This document shows positions 12,626 through 24,262 of a stretch of DNA of 64,000 nucleotides, piece after piece. Location: assembly GCA_001599935.1 (NCBI GenBank), contig BCIJ01000032.1, positions 134,015 to 198,014 on the forward strand, read 5' to 3'. The translations under genes and the position numbers were made by a program. This stretch comes from Holtermannia corniformis. Lineage: Eukaryota; Basidiomycota; Tremellomycetes; Holtermanniales. Position 1 is the stretch's first letter. Every line of letters starts with the position of its first letter. The notes under the pieces are model-generated. The model was not told where the DNA came from, did no database searches, and saw nothing but the letters and a program-made list of their open reading frames with translations.

Positions 12626-12668
12626 ACCACCACCACCACCACCACCACCACCACACCCACCCACCCAC
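12626..12668. repeat. (ACC)n microsatellite in the Hsp9/12 5' leader
   Basis: About nine ACC units followed by ACCC/CCAC units, immediately upstream of the Hsp9/12 start and probably in its 5' UTR. On the transcribed strand this is a C/A-rich, unstructured leader. Confidence 0.8.
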
Positions 12669-12685
12669 AACTTCTATCTATCACA

Positions 12686-13050
12686 ATGTCTGACGTTGGC
12701 CGCCAATCGCTCGGTGACAAGGCCGGAGCCGCGCTCAAGCCCGACTCGCAAAAGGTGTGTTCAGCCTTCCATGCCGGCCATGACCCAAACTAACGCTCAT
12801 AGACCTACCTCGAGCAAGGTATCGACGCCGTCAAAGGCAAGGCCGACTCTGCCGCCTCGACGGCCCAGCCTCAAGGTGTACGTTGTCGTTTCCCTGCTTG
12901 GACCCCTGTTGAGAGACTAACGTTGACCAGGGCAAGTCGACGACGCAAAAGGTCGGAGACGCCGTCTCGGGCAACCAGAACGAGAACTCGGGTTCCGTCC
13001 TCGACTCGGCAAAGGAGGCCCTTGGTTTCAACAACCAGAACAAGGTCTAA
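12686..13050 (+). CDS. HSP12: Hsp9/Hsp12-family heat-shock / membrane-protective protein
   Basis: Exons 12686-12754, 12803-12877 and 12931-13050 encode an 87-residue protein. It starts MSDVGRQSLGDKAGAALKPD, the family hallmark, and continues GKADSAASTAQPQ and STTQKVGDAVSGN. Both introns are phase 0 (48 and 53 nt) with strong donors (GTGTGT, GTACGT). Hsp12-type proteins are unfolded in solution, become helical on membranes, and stabilise the plasma membrane under heat, osmotic and stationary-phase stress. Length and composition are normal for the family. Divergent promoter shared with another small hydrophilic protein. Confidence 0.92.
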
Positions 13051-13276
13051 GCGCTGGCTGGGCTAGGATGCTAGTGTAGTAGTTGTCATGTACAAAGTGA
13101 ATGATCACCTGAGCATGCTGTAGCAGAAACCTTTTGGGCTCACTGTCCGCTCGGCGCGTTTCGCACACTGCGCCATAGCTTGTGACTGATCGGCTGCGCG
13201 GAACGACAATGCATGCACGACTCGAGGTATTACACATTCACATCTCTCATGCTCTCACGATTCCTCGCAGTTGCGG

Positions 13277-15993
13277 TCAAACACCGCCTTCGAGCCTACG
13301 GATCGCGCTCGCCAGATCGCCTTGGAAATGCTCTTGGCCGAGCTAGATCAGATCGAGTCAGCCCGCCCATGCACTAAAACACTGGTAGCGTCAACATACG
13401 TGCTCGTCAATGCCAACCGCTCTCAGCCGGTCCTGGTGGACTTTGCGCAAATGCACGAAATACAGCTCGACGCCGCGTTCGGTATATGCTTCGACTAGCT
13501 CCATTAGGATTTGGATTGCGCTGCGAGGCGTCAGCTCTTGGCAGACAAGGGTGATGCAGAGACTAACGAAGCGTCAATCGTGTCCACGTCGCCCATGTGA
13601 AAGACGATGGCGGTCGCGTTGTCCCGCCGGGGCGCTTCGGACGGGTGCGACTTGTGCGGGCCATACAGCTCGAGCTGGCAGAGTCAGTCAGTACAAGTCA
13701 CGAGGTCGCGAGAGAGATGACATACCCGGCGCAAGCGCTCCTTGAGCTGGCCAGTGTTGGCAAACGACAAGTTCTCACGCACGCGCACGACGAGCTGCAC
13801 CAATCAGTCGTAGTCTTCACACGGCGCGCGAACGCACCACCCCCGGTATATCCTCCTCGACTGCATCGTCTTCATCCACAGCCGCCCACTCGTCACTGCC
13901 AGGTAACCTGCCGATGATCTTGATTCGCGTTTCGGTCGAACGCTGGATCACAAGGATGAGGGAGAAGCCGACGCTCGCGACGAGGCCGAGCTGTGCTGGT
14001 CAGCCGTGATCCTGGCGTGAGCTGAGACAAACCTCGACGGAGAAGAAGAGGGTGAGGACAAAGGTGCCGACCATTTGAAGAAAGTCGGTCCATGCGCCCA
14101 TTTGCCAGAAGAAGAGGACGTCGTGCGGGGCCTCGCTGAGAACTGGCTGGGTCAGCATGCTTTCTTCTGACCCTTGTAAAGACTCACTGGCATAGACGAC
14201 GCGGACAATGATGGCTGCCAAAACGGCCTGAGTGGTTCAGCATTGTAGCTTGACGCAAGATGACGACCGACCTTTGGCAGGAAGAAGAAATACGGCAGCA
14301 GTGCAAAAATGGACAGGATCAAACAAGCGCAAGTGACCAAGCTCGACATTTGACTCTTTGCGCCCGTCTGTGCATTCAGCCGACTCCCTGAGCCGATCAG
14401 CCCTGTCTTGTACCCCACGCCATCCAAACCCACTCGTAATAGCGCCAAACACCGGGACAGACCCCGTGCCCGTCAGACTCGACGCGACAAAGTTGGAAAC
14501 GCCGAGCGCGACGAGCTCCCGATTCGGTGAGACGGGGTACCCGAATTTACTGGCGTTTTCCTTGGCGGCGACAATCGAATCGACAAAGCCGACGACGGCC
14601 ATGACGGCTGCTGTTGGGAACTGGGACGTGTGAGAGCTGGCGAGGGGGATGAAGGGACTGACGGTTTCCATAAAGTACCGGCGGTGTGATTTCGCTAGCG
14701 GGAACCCGAATGGGAGGTCTTTACCGCCCTTGATCTTGCCGAGGACATCGACGCCGTGTGTATCCCATCGGAACACGCGGGTCAACACTGCCTGCGTCAA
14801 CTCGACAACTCCCCCTCGAGTGGCCACACACCAGTAGTAGCCACGACAGCCACCAAGATCTCTGGCACATACTTGACCCATCCCCAGCGCTTGACAAGCT
14901 TGGCCTTGATCGTCTTTGCCGAGATGAGGAATGCCAAGCTGGACAGGCTGAGGATCATCGTGACGCGGTTGACGTGGCCGAGGTTCTGGATGACCCAGAT
15001 CAGTTTGTCGATCGATGTTTCGGGTTTGAGCGCTTTGGCGAGGTGGTGCGCGAGCCCGAGCATTGGGATCAGTTGTTCGATCAGGATGATCTGGGTGGTG
15101 AGCATATTGCGCAACGGTTGAGAGCGTGACGTACAACACCGACGGCGGTGATGAAGCCGCGCAGCTGAGGACGGTCAGCCAGTGCGCGCCGGTGGCGTAG
15201 ATACGCACGAGAGCGCGGGATAGGACGACATCTAAGAAACCGAGACGAAAGAGGCCCAGGAAGAACGTGATCAACCCAACCTGTTCCCATTAGCCTCGCT
15301 CTGCTGTGTCGGACAGTCATAGCACCTGAAACGTTGCGATGGCTGCGATCGCCGCTGCCTCGATTTCGGGATTGGCCGGGACGGAGTGCGGATCGCCATA
15401 CACGAGCTCGCGGATCAGCTGACCCGTCAGGAGGGAGAGAGCCGCTTCCGGGCCGACAGAGAGCTGTCTGTGCGTTTTCAGCGTCGTTAGCCATCCCGAA
15501 AGCAGCGTACACACCTGCACGTCCCAAAGATGGAGTAAACTATGCCTCCTAACGCGGTCGACCACAGACCAGCGACGGGCGCGAGACCGGCGAGACCCGA
15601 CGCATACGAGATACTTTGTGGGACGAGCAAGCATGCGACCGAGAGCCCTGAGACGACGTCTCCGCCGAACGACGCGATCGAGTAGTTTGGCATCCATGCG
15701 AGAGCCGGCACATAGTATTTACTCCTCTGCTGCACCGTCTTGGCGAGGTCTGTGCGTTGTCGGCGGCGAGGTGGTTTGTCTGATGGATGAGCGTGACTTT
15801 GCTTTAGCTGACAAGACTCACTGCCCAGTAGTGGATCTTGCCCGCTCAAGCTGGCATCAGCCGCGTCGAGGTCGGGGATCAAACGAGTTGTCTCGCTCGC
15901 ACCGCCCGGTCCACCACGCAAGTCTGCCAGAGAAGGTTGCCTTGACGGCGACGACGACAAGAGTGATGGCGTCTTGTTATCTGATCGTGACAT
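13277..15993 (-). CDS. SulP (SLC26) sulfate permease with C-terminal STAS domain
   Basis: Multi-exon gene starting at ATG 15993 (MSRSDNKTPSLLSSSPSRQ). The N-terminal cytosolic part leads into the SulP signature: YYVPALAWMPNY, DVVSGLSVACLLVPQSISYA and SGLAGLAPVAGLWSTALGG. Later membrane segments include LLTTQIILIEQLIPMLGLAHH, GFVDSIVAAKENASKFGYPV and SNFVASSLTGTGSVPVFGAI. The STAS domain follows: PGVVVRVRENLSFANTG, then VDTIDASALQILIELVE, ending with the exon LGQEHFQGDLASAIRRLEG and a TGA at 13277-13279. The family exchanges or co-transports sulfate across the plasma membrane, with STAS needed for trafficking and regulation. At least ten small introns. Substrate specificity cannot be read from sequence. 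Confidence 0.9.
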
Positions 15994-16158
15994 GTTGAGA
16001 GCCAGCTTGCAGCATCGAGAGACGGAATCACAGTCCAACGTATAGGCGTAGCTAAAGCTCGTATGCGGGGCCGAGCGAGGCGGTCGGGACTCCGGCAATA
16101 TCCGATCGGATGTCCGGCCATTCCGACGGTTGCCCGAAGTATATACTGTCTGCTCACA

Positions 16159-16716
16159 ATGGCACTTTCCAACATGATCCAGCACGCGATACCACCCTCA
16201 AACGACACATCTCACATGGGCATGGGCGAGCCAGCGCCGGTCACGTTCGGCGACTTGTTCGAGTACCAGTTTCGATCCAGTGCCACCATGCCCCAGGCAA
16301 ACCGCAACTTGCTCAAGGATGGCCTTCAAGATCTGTTGCAGACAGACAACGTCGAGGCGTCATGGCGAATCGACTCGTCTACTCTGCTGAGGGCGATCGG
16401 CAGAGTCAAAGAGGGAGTCGCCACAATGTTCCCTGCCAAACTATCGCGAGGCCCGCATATTGACTTTGCCGACATCAAAACGTCGGACGGTGTCAGGCTA
16501 GAGGTAGTCAGCCCTCTAACATGAACTGCCAAAAGAGGACAATACGGAGGTCAGCAGGTCTAACCTCAGTCTGACTATATTCTGTGGAGTCACGACGCCA
16601 TAGTCGTGACAGACGGGCGAGCCTACCTCGACACCAAGATCTCGGCAGAGTATAATGCCCTGAAAACTCGTTGGGCAATGGAGAAGGAGGCTAGAAAGAG
16701 GAAACGAGAGGGCTAG
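16159..16716 (+). CDS. Hypothetical protein ending at an internal TAG (see downstream open frame)
   Basis: A TATATA box at 16139-16145 precedes ATG 16159 (MALSNMIQHAIPPSNDTS). Exon 1 runs through GDLFEYQFRSSATMPQANRN and HIDFADIKTSDGVRLE. A phase-0 intron of about 67 nt (branch CTCTAAC, acceptor CTCAG) leads to SDYILWSHDAIVVTDGRAYL and then KEARKRKREG followed by TAG at 16714-16716. Product about 163 residues, no membrane segment, basic C-terminus resembling a nuclear localisation signal. Family not recognised. The same frame stays open for another ~100 codons after the TAG, described in the next entry. Confidence 0.55.
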
Positions 16717-17080
16717 CAGGTTGCCACAGCGGCTACGAGTGACGAGGTCCCACTGCCCAAGCGCCAGAAACCGATCGGGTAGGTTGTGCCATTCAATTCA
16801 GGTAACAGCGCTGACCTTTGGCGCCATCAGGTTCGCAAAGCTCTGGGAGCGACAAGCTCGTCGGCGTCAAGCTACAGCCGCGACTGAGCTCGACAATCAG
16901 TTGACAGAGTCTCCAAACCACGACACGGATGCCGAGATCGAGGCGGACGAGCAGAGATTGCTTGAAACTTTGTTGACTCGATTCAACCCTCCGATCGTCA
17001 TCATGAGAGTCGGTCCTGGACTCATGACCGCCTTGATCCGTGAACGCAAGGCATGGGCACTCTTAAGCGTCACAACATAG
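16717..17080 (+). other. In-frame coding-like extension downstream of TAG
   Basis: Directly after the TAG the frame continues QVATAATSDEVPLPKRQKPI. A good intron follows (GTAGGT donor, CTGAC branch, ATCAG acceptor), then FAKLWERQARRRQATAATEL, DAEIEADEQRLLETLLTRF and a stop at 17078-17080. Composition and splice-site quality match coding sequence. Three explanations compete. It may be a decayed gene with a nonsense mutation. It may be stop-codon readthrough. It may be a 60-nt intron (donor GTTGGG near 16665, acceptor CCACAG) that would remove the TAG in phase; that intron lacks a clear branch site and would delete well-formed coding sequence. Confidence 0.45.
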
Positions 17081-17108
17081 TCGTCAGCTCATGCATGTAT
17101 GCAGTTGA

Positions 17109-18523
17109 TCACTCGTTATTCGTCTTCAAGGTCGCAAATGTTCGTGTCGGGCCCATACATTCCGTGCGTTCACGCAACGCTTCCAGCCTGTCGACGGGTC
17201 GATCGCCATTCCAGAGCTCATCGAGCACATCGCCGTCTTCACTCCTTGGTGGGGTCGGGATCGGCGACTGTTCGTGTGGATGCGGAGACGCTGGAGTCAA
17301 GGTCGGTAAACCTCGTTGTTGGACGACATAGGAAGCTGAGACTGATCCGTACAGTGCCGCTAGGATATGTTAGCTTGCAAACACGCTAGGCGCGAGGACA
17401 GACCGGCATAGGGATCGCCGTGCACGGCCGCCAAGCCGGCGACGAAGCCTCCTAGGAACGCATTGCCCGCTGTCAAGTCAGCCGACGTGTGATCAAGCCA
17501 AGCTAGATATGACTGACCGCCTGTAACGTCCCGGACCTCGTGCTGCGTCTCGCCGGTAAAGTACGCTGGAACCCATCGGATTCCTCCGGCTCGTGTGCCG
17601 ACACAAGCGCCTAACCGGCCTGAACGAACGACAATGACCCCGCCGCCGTCGGGACCGATGCCTAGATCGAGCAGGGCGCGTGCTAGCGACTCGATCGTCT
17701 TTTGCGTGTGAGCAACCGACGGATGGGCGCGCGTGGGAAGCGAGAAGAGTGATAACAGCTCGTCGTGGTTCGGGCTAGACCCTGTGAGTCTGGGCCTGAC
17801 ACTAGGCGGTTTGACCTACCTGAGAACATGCAAGTGCTTGAGAACGTTGCAGAGCACGAGGAAATCGGTGCGCGTGCAATGCTTTGGGTGAGGTTCCAGC
17901 ACAAACTGGGTATCCCGCCAGTCGAGCTCGTGGGCTTGGTTGATGAGTTCCAGAGTGTGGGTTGGAGACGCGACGAGGTGGAGATAGTTTGGGGCTGCGA
18001 GCGGTGTCCCGACCGTCTCGTACAGTGTTCGATGCGGTGGCGGTGAGAGATAGGCAAAACTAGGTGGGTTAGCCGTTGACATGACGAGCTGCAACGTACG
18101 TCCGTACATCCCCGTGGTAGCCAATCCTCGCTTTCAGTGTTCTTCGGCCTTTCCCTTTGTGAAAGTACCACATTCCGCGACGGCGGCAGCCTTCGTAGTG
18201 TTCGAGCACACTGACAAACGCCGGAGGAAAGTCGGCCTCGCCTCTGTCGATACCGACAGCTAGCCGCTGGGGTGCAAGCCAGACCCTAGCTCCAATCGTC
18301 GCGTACAGGCCCCCACCGCCGAGCTCCTCGCGCACGGGCTGGCCATGGTCGTGAAAACAGTCTACGAGCACGGTACCTGATGAGATGGCGGCGATCAGTG
18401 TGCGCTCCTTGAGTCGACTGGGACACTAGTCTCGCACTGACCGAGAGAGGCCAGTAGTCGCGGGGACGGGCTCGGCGGCCACGTCGCCATGGCCGGTGCT
18501 GGCTCGAGCGCCTTTGTGATCAT
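17109..18523 (-). CDS. MAK32: PfkB/ribokinase-fold protein, Mak32-like
   Basis: Exon 1 starts at ATG 18523 (MITKALEPAPAMATWPPSPS) and joins GTVLVDCFHDHG. Then come GGGGLYATIGARVWLAP, YLSPPPHRTLYETVG and TRTDFLVLCNVLKHLHVL. Next is DLGIGPDGGGVIVVRSGRLG. The PfkB signature 2 region reads DVTGGGNAFLGGFVAGLAAV, followed by ALYGSVSASYVVQQ; fungal Mak32 proteins have this modified GNxFLGG motif instead of the usual GAGDxFxGG. The catalytic Asp position of classical sugar kinases is replaced by Asn (GGGNAF), so activity is doubtful. In yeast Mak32 is needed for maintenance of L-A dsRNA virus toxin-encoding satellites. Stop TGA at 17109-17111. Confidence 0.75.
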
Positions 18524-19217
18524 GCGTTCCACACTCTGTCGTTGGCTAAAGGGCGAACAGGGGCAAGGCCGTCGCGCCTGACCGCAGCGGAGAGATCAGA
18601 GCTGTCTGACCCCCGTGGTAGACAGATGGTCGGTGTGGATGACACGATTACGATTGCGATCCGATGGACCTTTGTTCGCAATTGAGAAAGGAGCCTTGGA
18701 CCGGGACTATGAAAAGACGAGCAGTGGGCTCAGCGGTGCGCGATGGCGCTCGCGGATCGCGCTCGAGCGCCCGTCAGTCTGTCATCCCCGTCGGGTTTGC
18801 GCTCGGTTGCCAGGGTGACCATCTGCCGCTCAGGGCCCGGAGCGCGCAATCTTCTGGCGCCGGCGCATTACCCAAAGCACTGCGCACTCGCGTGGGGAGG
18901 CGGCGCCGAGGGGAACCATGGTGACCATCTCTGGCGCAGTGAGCGAGGAGCGAACAGAAGTCTTGTCGAGTGCTCACCAACGGCCACAGAGTGGTCGTCA
19001 CCCTGGCCACGTCGCCAGGGCCATCGCGATCCGCTCGAGCCCAGTCCTTTCCGCGCCGCGCTCGAGCTGAGCCTCGACCGGGCGCTGTTCGTTTGCCATC
19101 AGGGGTCTTGCCCTCCTAGCGTCTCCTAGTCGTTTCAGGCCCATCAGCAAGAGCGACGACCGAGCCCTCAAAACGTCGCGAGCGCCATCGAGCGTCGAGC
19201 CGCTTTCCTTGACCACT
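18524..19217. other. Intergenic region between divergent Mak32-like and NCS1 genes
   Basis: A 694-bp region that must hold two divergent promoters. It contains a short repeated segment, GGTGACCATC, at about 18816 and 18919, and repeated CGCGATCCGCTCGAG-like fragments. Open frames here have no family support. Confidence 0.4.
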
Positions 19218-21376
19218 ATGTTTGGCCTCTCGCGCCCAAGGCCGTCGCTCTGGCTCACAAAGACTTACTGGCGTCTCGAGACGCCGCCGGCGAGCTTTGC
19301 GACCCGAAGCGGGTGGTCGAACCGTGATGTCGATGTCGTCCCTATCGAGCAAAGGACTTGGAGAGCGTAAGTGGTTCGCCAGCAAAGCCAGCGCTGACCA
19401 CGGATAGATTCAACCTGGTATATCCTCCGATCCGCGCATCTGAATGCCCCGCTGACCATCTCAGTTCTGGCTCTGGACGTCTGACGGCGCCAACGTCGGT
19501 CGGTACCGCGCGGTCCGTGCGCACCGGTGCTGAGACTCGTCAACAGGAACCATGCAGCAGGCAGCATCCATTGTCGCTCTCGGTCTCTCATGGCGTGAAG
19601 CCCTGGTGGCTATCGCGATTGGCAACTTGATCGTCGCCGCCGCCATCACTCTCAACGGGTGTGCGTGCGCTTGGACCCCGCCGTCCTTTGGCTGACACTC
19701 GCAGCCATCGGCGCTCGCCACCACATTCCTTTTTCCATCCTCTCCCGGGCCTCGCTTGGGTTCTACGGCTCCTACTTTGCCGTCGTCTCGCGGTGAGTCA
19801 CTCGCTACGAGTCGAGCCGTGCTCATCCTCTCAGCCTCGTCCTGGCGCTCATCTACTTTGGGTGGGTACACCTGCCAGACACGGTAGACTGACAATCAGG
19901 ATCAACACCTACATCGGATCCTCGTGCATGGTCGTCATGCTCAAGGCGATCTGGCCGTCGTTTGACCACCTGCACAACGGACTCGGACCCGACGCGGGCG
20001 TCACGACCCAAAAGCTGGTAGCCTACTTTGTGTTCTGGGCGTGTGAGTGCCCGAGTCTCCCAGACTGCACGGCTGATCCCCGCAGTGCAATTCCCTCTGA
20101 TCATGATCCACCCGCGCCGGATGCGGCTCTTGTTCCTCATCAAATCGGTCTTTGCCATCATTGCCGCTTTCGCCCTGCTCGGCTGGGCCGTCAGCAAAGC
20201 TGGCGGCGCTGGCCCCATCTTCTCCCAGCGCTCGTCGTTGACGGGCAGTAAAAAGTCGTGGGCGTACGTATACGGGCTCAACATTGCGATCGCGGGCAAG
20301 ACGACGCTCGCGCTCAACATGCCAGATCTCACGCGCTACTCGCGCCGGCCGAGGTACGACCTGAAGCCGATTGACGAGCGCTCACCCGACCAGCGACACG
20401 TACTGGCAGATGCTCTTCATCCCGATCGTCTACTTTACGTTTTCACTCATTGGCATCATTGTCGCGAGCGCAGGTCAAGTCATCTACGGCAAGCTCTACT
20501 GGGACCCGACGACGATCATTGGGCTGTGGACGAACCGCGCGGCGGCGTTTTTCGCTGCGTTTGCGTTCGGTCTCGCGACGCTCGGGACCAACATTTCGAC
20601 CAACTCGAGTGCGTCTGTCCCCCACCCTCGTCTATTACTGATCAGACAGTCGCATCGTCAAACGACTTTGCGTTCCTCTGCCCACGCTGGATCAATCTCC
20701 AGCGCGGTGCGTTCCTCACCTCGTTGCTCGGCGGGTGGGCAACATGCCCCTGGCAGATTCAATCGTCTGCAAAGTCACTTACAACCTTCTTGAGCGGCTA
20801 CGTGATCGTGCTCGCGCCGATTGTGGCCATCATGGTACGTCTTTGTTCGCTACCCTACGGCTGACCGCGCGCAGATCTTTGACTACTGGGTCGTGCGGCG
20901 CGCCAAGCTGCACGTTCCGATGCTCTACCAGAACGAGGGCATCTACCGCTATCACGGCGGCATTGTGCGTATTTGCCATCGCCCGAGGAGATACTGACAT
21001 CATCAGAACTGGCGCGCGTTCGCCACCGTCCTGATCGTCCTCCCCATCAACCTCCCCGGGCTGATCAACCTCATCGAACCAAAGATCGCCGTCGGAAACA
21101 TGGCCTATGTGTGTACGTCGCTCCCTCCTCGGGTCCGAGATTGCAATTTGACGATCAGATCGCTTCTCGTGGCTCTCGTCCTTTTTCCTCTCGGCCATCA
21201 TCTACGTCACGCTCTCGCGCGTGTTCCCGCCGACGGACACGTTTGTGGACCGAACGATCGAGACGCTCGATGACCCGGTCGCGAGCACGGCGACGGAATT
21301 CACAATCCCACCGAGCGCTTCGGCCGGATCGCACGAGATGCGCAAGTATGCAGACTCGGACGAGGAAAAGCTGTGA
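19218..21376 (+). CDS. NCS1-family uracil/allantoin/purine permease
   Basis: Starts at ATG 19218 (MFGLSRPRPSLWLTKTYW). Early exons join RDVDVVPIEQRTWRAFNLF to WLWTSDGANVGTMQQAASIV, the family's pre-TM1/TM1 region. Membrane segments continue with GLSWREALVAIAIGNLIVAA, IGARHHIPFSILSRASLGFY and INTYIGSSCMVVMLKAI. The TM6 region is YVYGLNIAIAGKTTLALNMP with DLTRYSRRP. Later come QVIYGKLYWDPTTIIGLW and NDFAFLCPRWINLQRGAFLT, ending with an acidic tail DSDEEKL at TGA 21374. Fungal members (Fur4, Dal4, Fui1 types) are plasma-membrane proton symporters for nucleobases, allantoin or nucleosides; which one cannot be told here. About ten introns. The N-terminus is shorter than in yeast Fur4, so the start may lie upstream. 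Confidence 0.88.
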
Positions 21377-21693
21377 CGAGACGACCGTCTAGATGAACCC
21401 GGTCGTGTGTTATGTAGAGTGAGGGCCGGATGCATGACCTTGTTGAATTCCAAGCGTGTTACATGACTATATCCCAGTGCTTCACGAATCGCGGAGACTA
21501 CCCGACTTGAGCGATAGCATCCTCTCCTAGATCCATTCCGTCATCTGGTTCGATGCGACGCTCACGATCGTTGGACGGTTTGCCATCGTGTAGAGGACGG
21601 AAAGCGGGGTGAGAGTGCACGCGCGGATCGTGCGTTGGTGTCGCGTACTGTGCACTGTCGCATCATTTGGCAAGACTACTGCAAAGCATGCGA

Positions 21694-23869
21694 TCACACG
21701 ATCCCCGGCGGTCTCCCGCCCGAAGCACTGACCCTGACCGTCTCAAAGATGCGAAACAGACTCAAGACCATGTTGAAGCAGTATAAAACGAGAGTGAACA
21801 CGCCGAGAGCGATACTGGCTGCTTGGCGGTGGCAGACTTGGTGGCGGACGGGCGAGTGGAGGATGACGGTCGGGAGGAGGATGCCGAGGGTCGAGCTGAT
21901 GGTGCTCGCTGGTGTCGTCTCGGACGACGAGGACGAGTCGAGAGTGTCTAACAAGTGGGCGTAAGAGTTTGATAGCGCCGAGCGCCACCATGGTTGTGCC
22001 GGGGAGCATTCTAATGGGGTGGCGATAAAGTCGGTAATGGCCAGTGACATGTATGCCGACCTGGACGCTGGCGTCAGCACAGCACAGAACCCTGCGTACG
22101 ACGGACCAGAATGAGATGAAGAGAATGTCGAGACAGACCCAGAGCATTTTGCTGCGTAGACCCCACAAGCCGATCGGTCTCGCCGTCGCTTCACGGTGCG
22201 TCACGGCGCAGAAATGAACAATGGTCGCGACCGAGAACGCGAGTGCCAGAGTCGGTGAAGCGCCCAGGATGCCCGGGAGGTCCATCTTGCGCTGGAGGTT
22301 GCGTTCTTGGATGGCGAGGACTGCAGAGTGTTAGTGTTGCTTGACTGGTAGCGAGGGCGACGAACCTAGACTGGTGACTGCACACGCGAGCGTGACGAGA
22401 CGGATATAGAGTGTTACAAAGCCATTCAGGATGAACCATTTCCTCAGACGGGGCCGCCAACCCTCCGGATGCTCTTCTCGCCGGATCCGCCGTCGGGCCC
22501 GTAAAGCCTTTGCTCGACCTCGACCGCCAAGCCCACACGTCACGAAATGCCACAGCTGGCCATCGCCATGACTACTCGTCGTCATGGTTTCCTTTTCACT
22601 CGGGCCGAGACCGAATCCATATTCTGTCGCGCTGTGGAACGGTTGGCTCATTGGGCTCGGTGGACCGAGGCGGTCGTCTAGACCGCCTAGGAGCCGGCGC
22701 TGGTGCTCTGCCGCAGAGGTGCTGGCTGCGATCGGTGATTCGACGCTGTGGAGCGATGATCGGTTCGAATACGACCAGTAGCCGTGTCGCGGCGTCAAGC
22801 TTGGGGTCGGTGGCATCCGAGCCTGAGGGAACCTACGCCGTTTCTTGCGAGGAGCTGGAGCGGCTTCGGCGTCGAACAAGTCTTCAGGTTCGGTAACGTG
22901 GTGTGAAGTCTCGAACCAGGACCCGCGGTGGATCAACGATGCCGGTCTTGGGATCTTGAGTTTGCCTGGAGCGGTGCGCCTCGTCGAGACGGGTGGGCGC
23001 AATGGCGTCGAGGGCTGAACGAGCGTCGCGTCCGTCTGATCCGACGTCCTAGGCGATGTGCTTGGCCCGGCTTGAGCATTTGCACTAGCCAGGGGCGATT
23101 CGAGCGTTCCAGCGCGGCGAGGAAGCTCGAGTCTCGCCCGGGACTGCGTCGAGAGCGATTTCACCATCGGCTCATGAGTGGCCATAGCCGCACCTGTATC
23201 ATCTCCAGCCGCACTGATCCTAGGTCCCAGCTGTGGCAGGACATCATCCGCTGATACCCTTCGAAACGGAAACGGCTTGAGCGATTGACGCGTTGCGGCG
23301 CCGAGCGTCCTCAAGCGGGATGCCGACGCTTTGCGATCTTGGCTCGTCCGCGCCGGTGCTGCTGTCGCCAGTTCCTCGTCATCCGTCTGCCGCCTCTTGA
23401 TCCGCCGACCGAACGTGAACAGGCTGTGGAAAGGCGGTGGCTCGTCATTGTCAGAGTCATAGTTGGAGTCAATGTCGGGGTAGACTGTCGTTGGACTGAG
23501 TGCGCGGTTGGCGGGCGGTGGGGAGGATGGGGGAGTGGGAGGGTCGAGCTTGGCAGATGCTGCGGATGTTAGTGATTGTATGCTTATTGTACCAGGGGAA
23601 GGGTTGCAGTAGCGTTGATGGTGTTTGGGAGATGCCTTTGAGTGATGTTGTCGTTGCTGTGGATCAACCGGACTGCGTCTCTCAGCGAGACAAGGCCAGG
23701 TATTTATGCAACAGCATGGAACACACACACCAGTCCTCATAGCCTCACAATACCCAACGTCAGAAGAAACCATCAGCAAAGCAGACTCACGAGGGACCGT
23801 CGCCACCATCCTCCTGCCCGTCCCTCTCCCCGTCGTCCCCGTCCCCGACCCCGAAGCACTCGGGTCCAT
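21694..23869 (-). CDS. Membrane protein resembling SRF1, regulator of phospholipase D
   Basis: A long disordered, Ser/Pro/Arg-rich N-terminal half (for example PFHSLFTFGRRIKRRQTD) leads to GQLWHFVTCGLGGRGRAKAL. Then come several membrane spans: KWFILNGFVTLYIRLVTLAC, QERNLQRKMDLPGILGASPT, LALAFSVATIVHFCAVTH, GLWGLRSKMLWVCLDILFI and, across an intron placed so that FW joins SAYMSLAITDF, a further span. The last span is ASIALGVFTLVLYCFNMVLS. The RPIGLWGLRSKMLWVCLDIL block recalls fungal proteins annotated as SRF1, but that is from memory and should be checked. The first exon is uncertain: ATG 23869 is followed by a possible long 5' intron beginning GTGAGT near 23793. Stop TGA at 21694-21696. Confidence 0.6.
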
Positions 23870-24262
23870 CCTATGCGAGCTCGGCGCAGCAGGCGACGTG
23901 ACCCTCGAGAGTGACATGGTCCAGTGGGTTGATTGTTTGTGCTGGCTTTAGCGTCCCTGGGCGGTGGGTCTGCCGGTTGTGTGCGGCGCCGAGGTAGGGT
24001 CGTGCTCGTGTAGGATTGTGCTGACTGTGCAGAATGCAATTGCGAGATGGTGATGCTGGTGATGGTTCAAGAGAAGAGGATGGTCGTCGTCACCATGTCG
24101 TTCTCGCCCGGCATGCATCGCTTTGGTCATCAACAACGACCACCGAGTTTCGACTTTACAATCTCGCATTGCTAGTCTGTATACTGCTGTGCTGAGCAGA
24201 CGAGACGCATTGCCTGTGCTGGGCAGAGCAGAGCAGTGCACCGGTCATACAACACGGTGCCG

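Noticed and set aside
14237..15274. A 345-codon minus-strand open frame in the sulfate permease
   Set aside because: It reads through several introns and frames of the SulP gene; only parts coincide with family-like sequence.
23706..23951. Plus-strand frame with LLPVPLPVVPVPDPEALG
   Set aside because: Its proline repeat is the antisense of a Gly/Thr-rich stretch at the SRF1-like gene's N-terminus; no start context, splice or family support.
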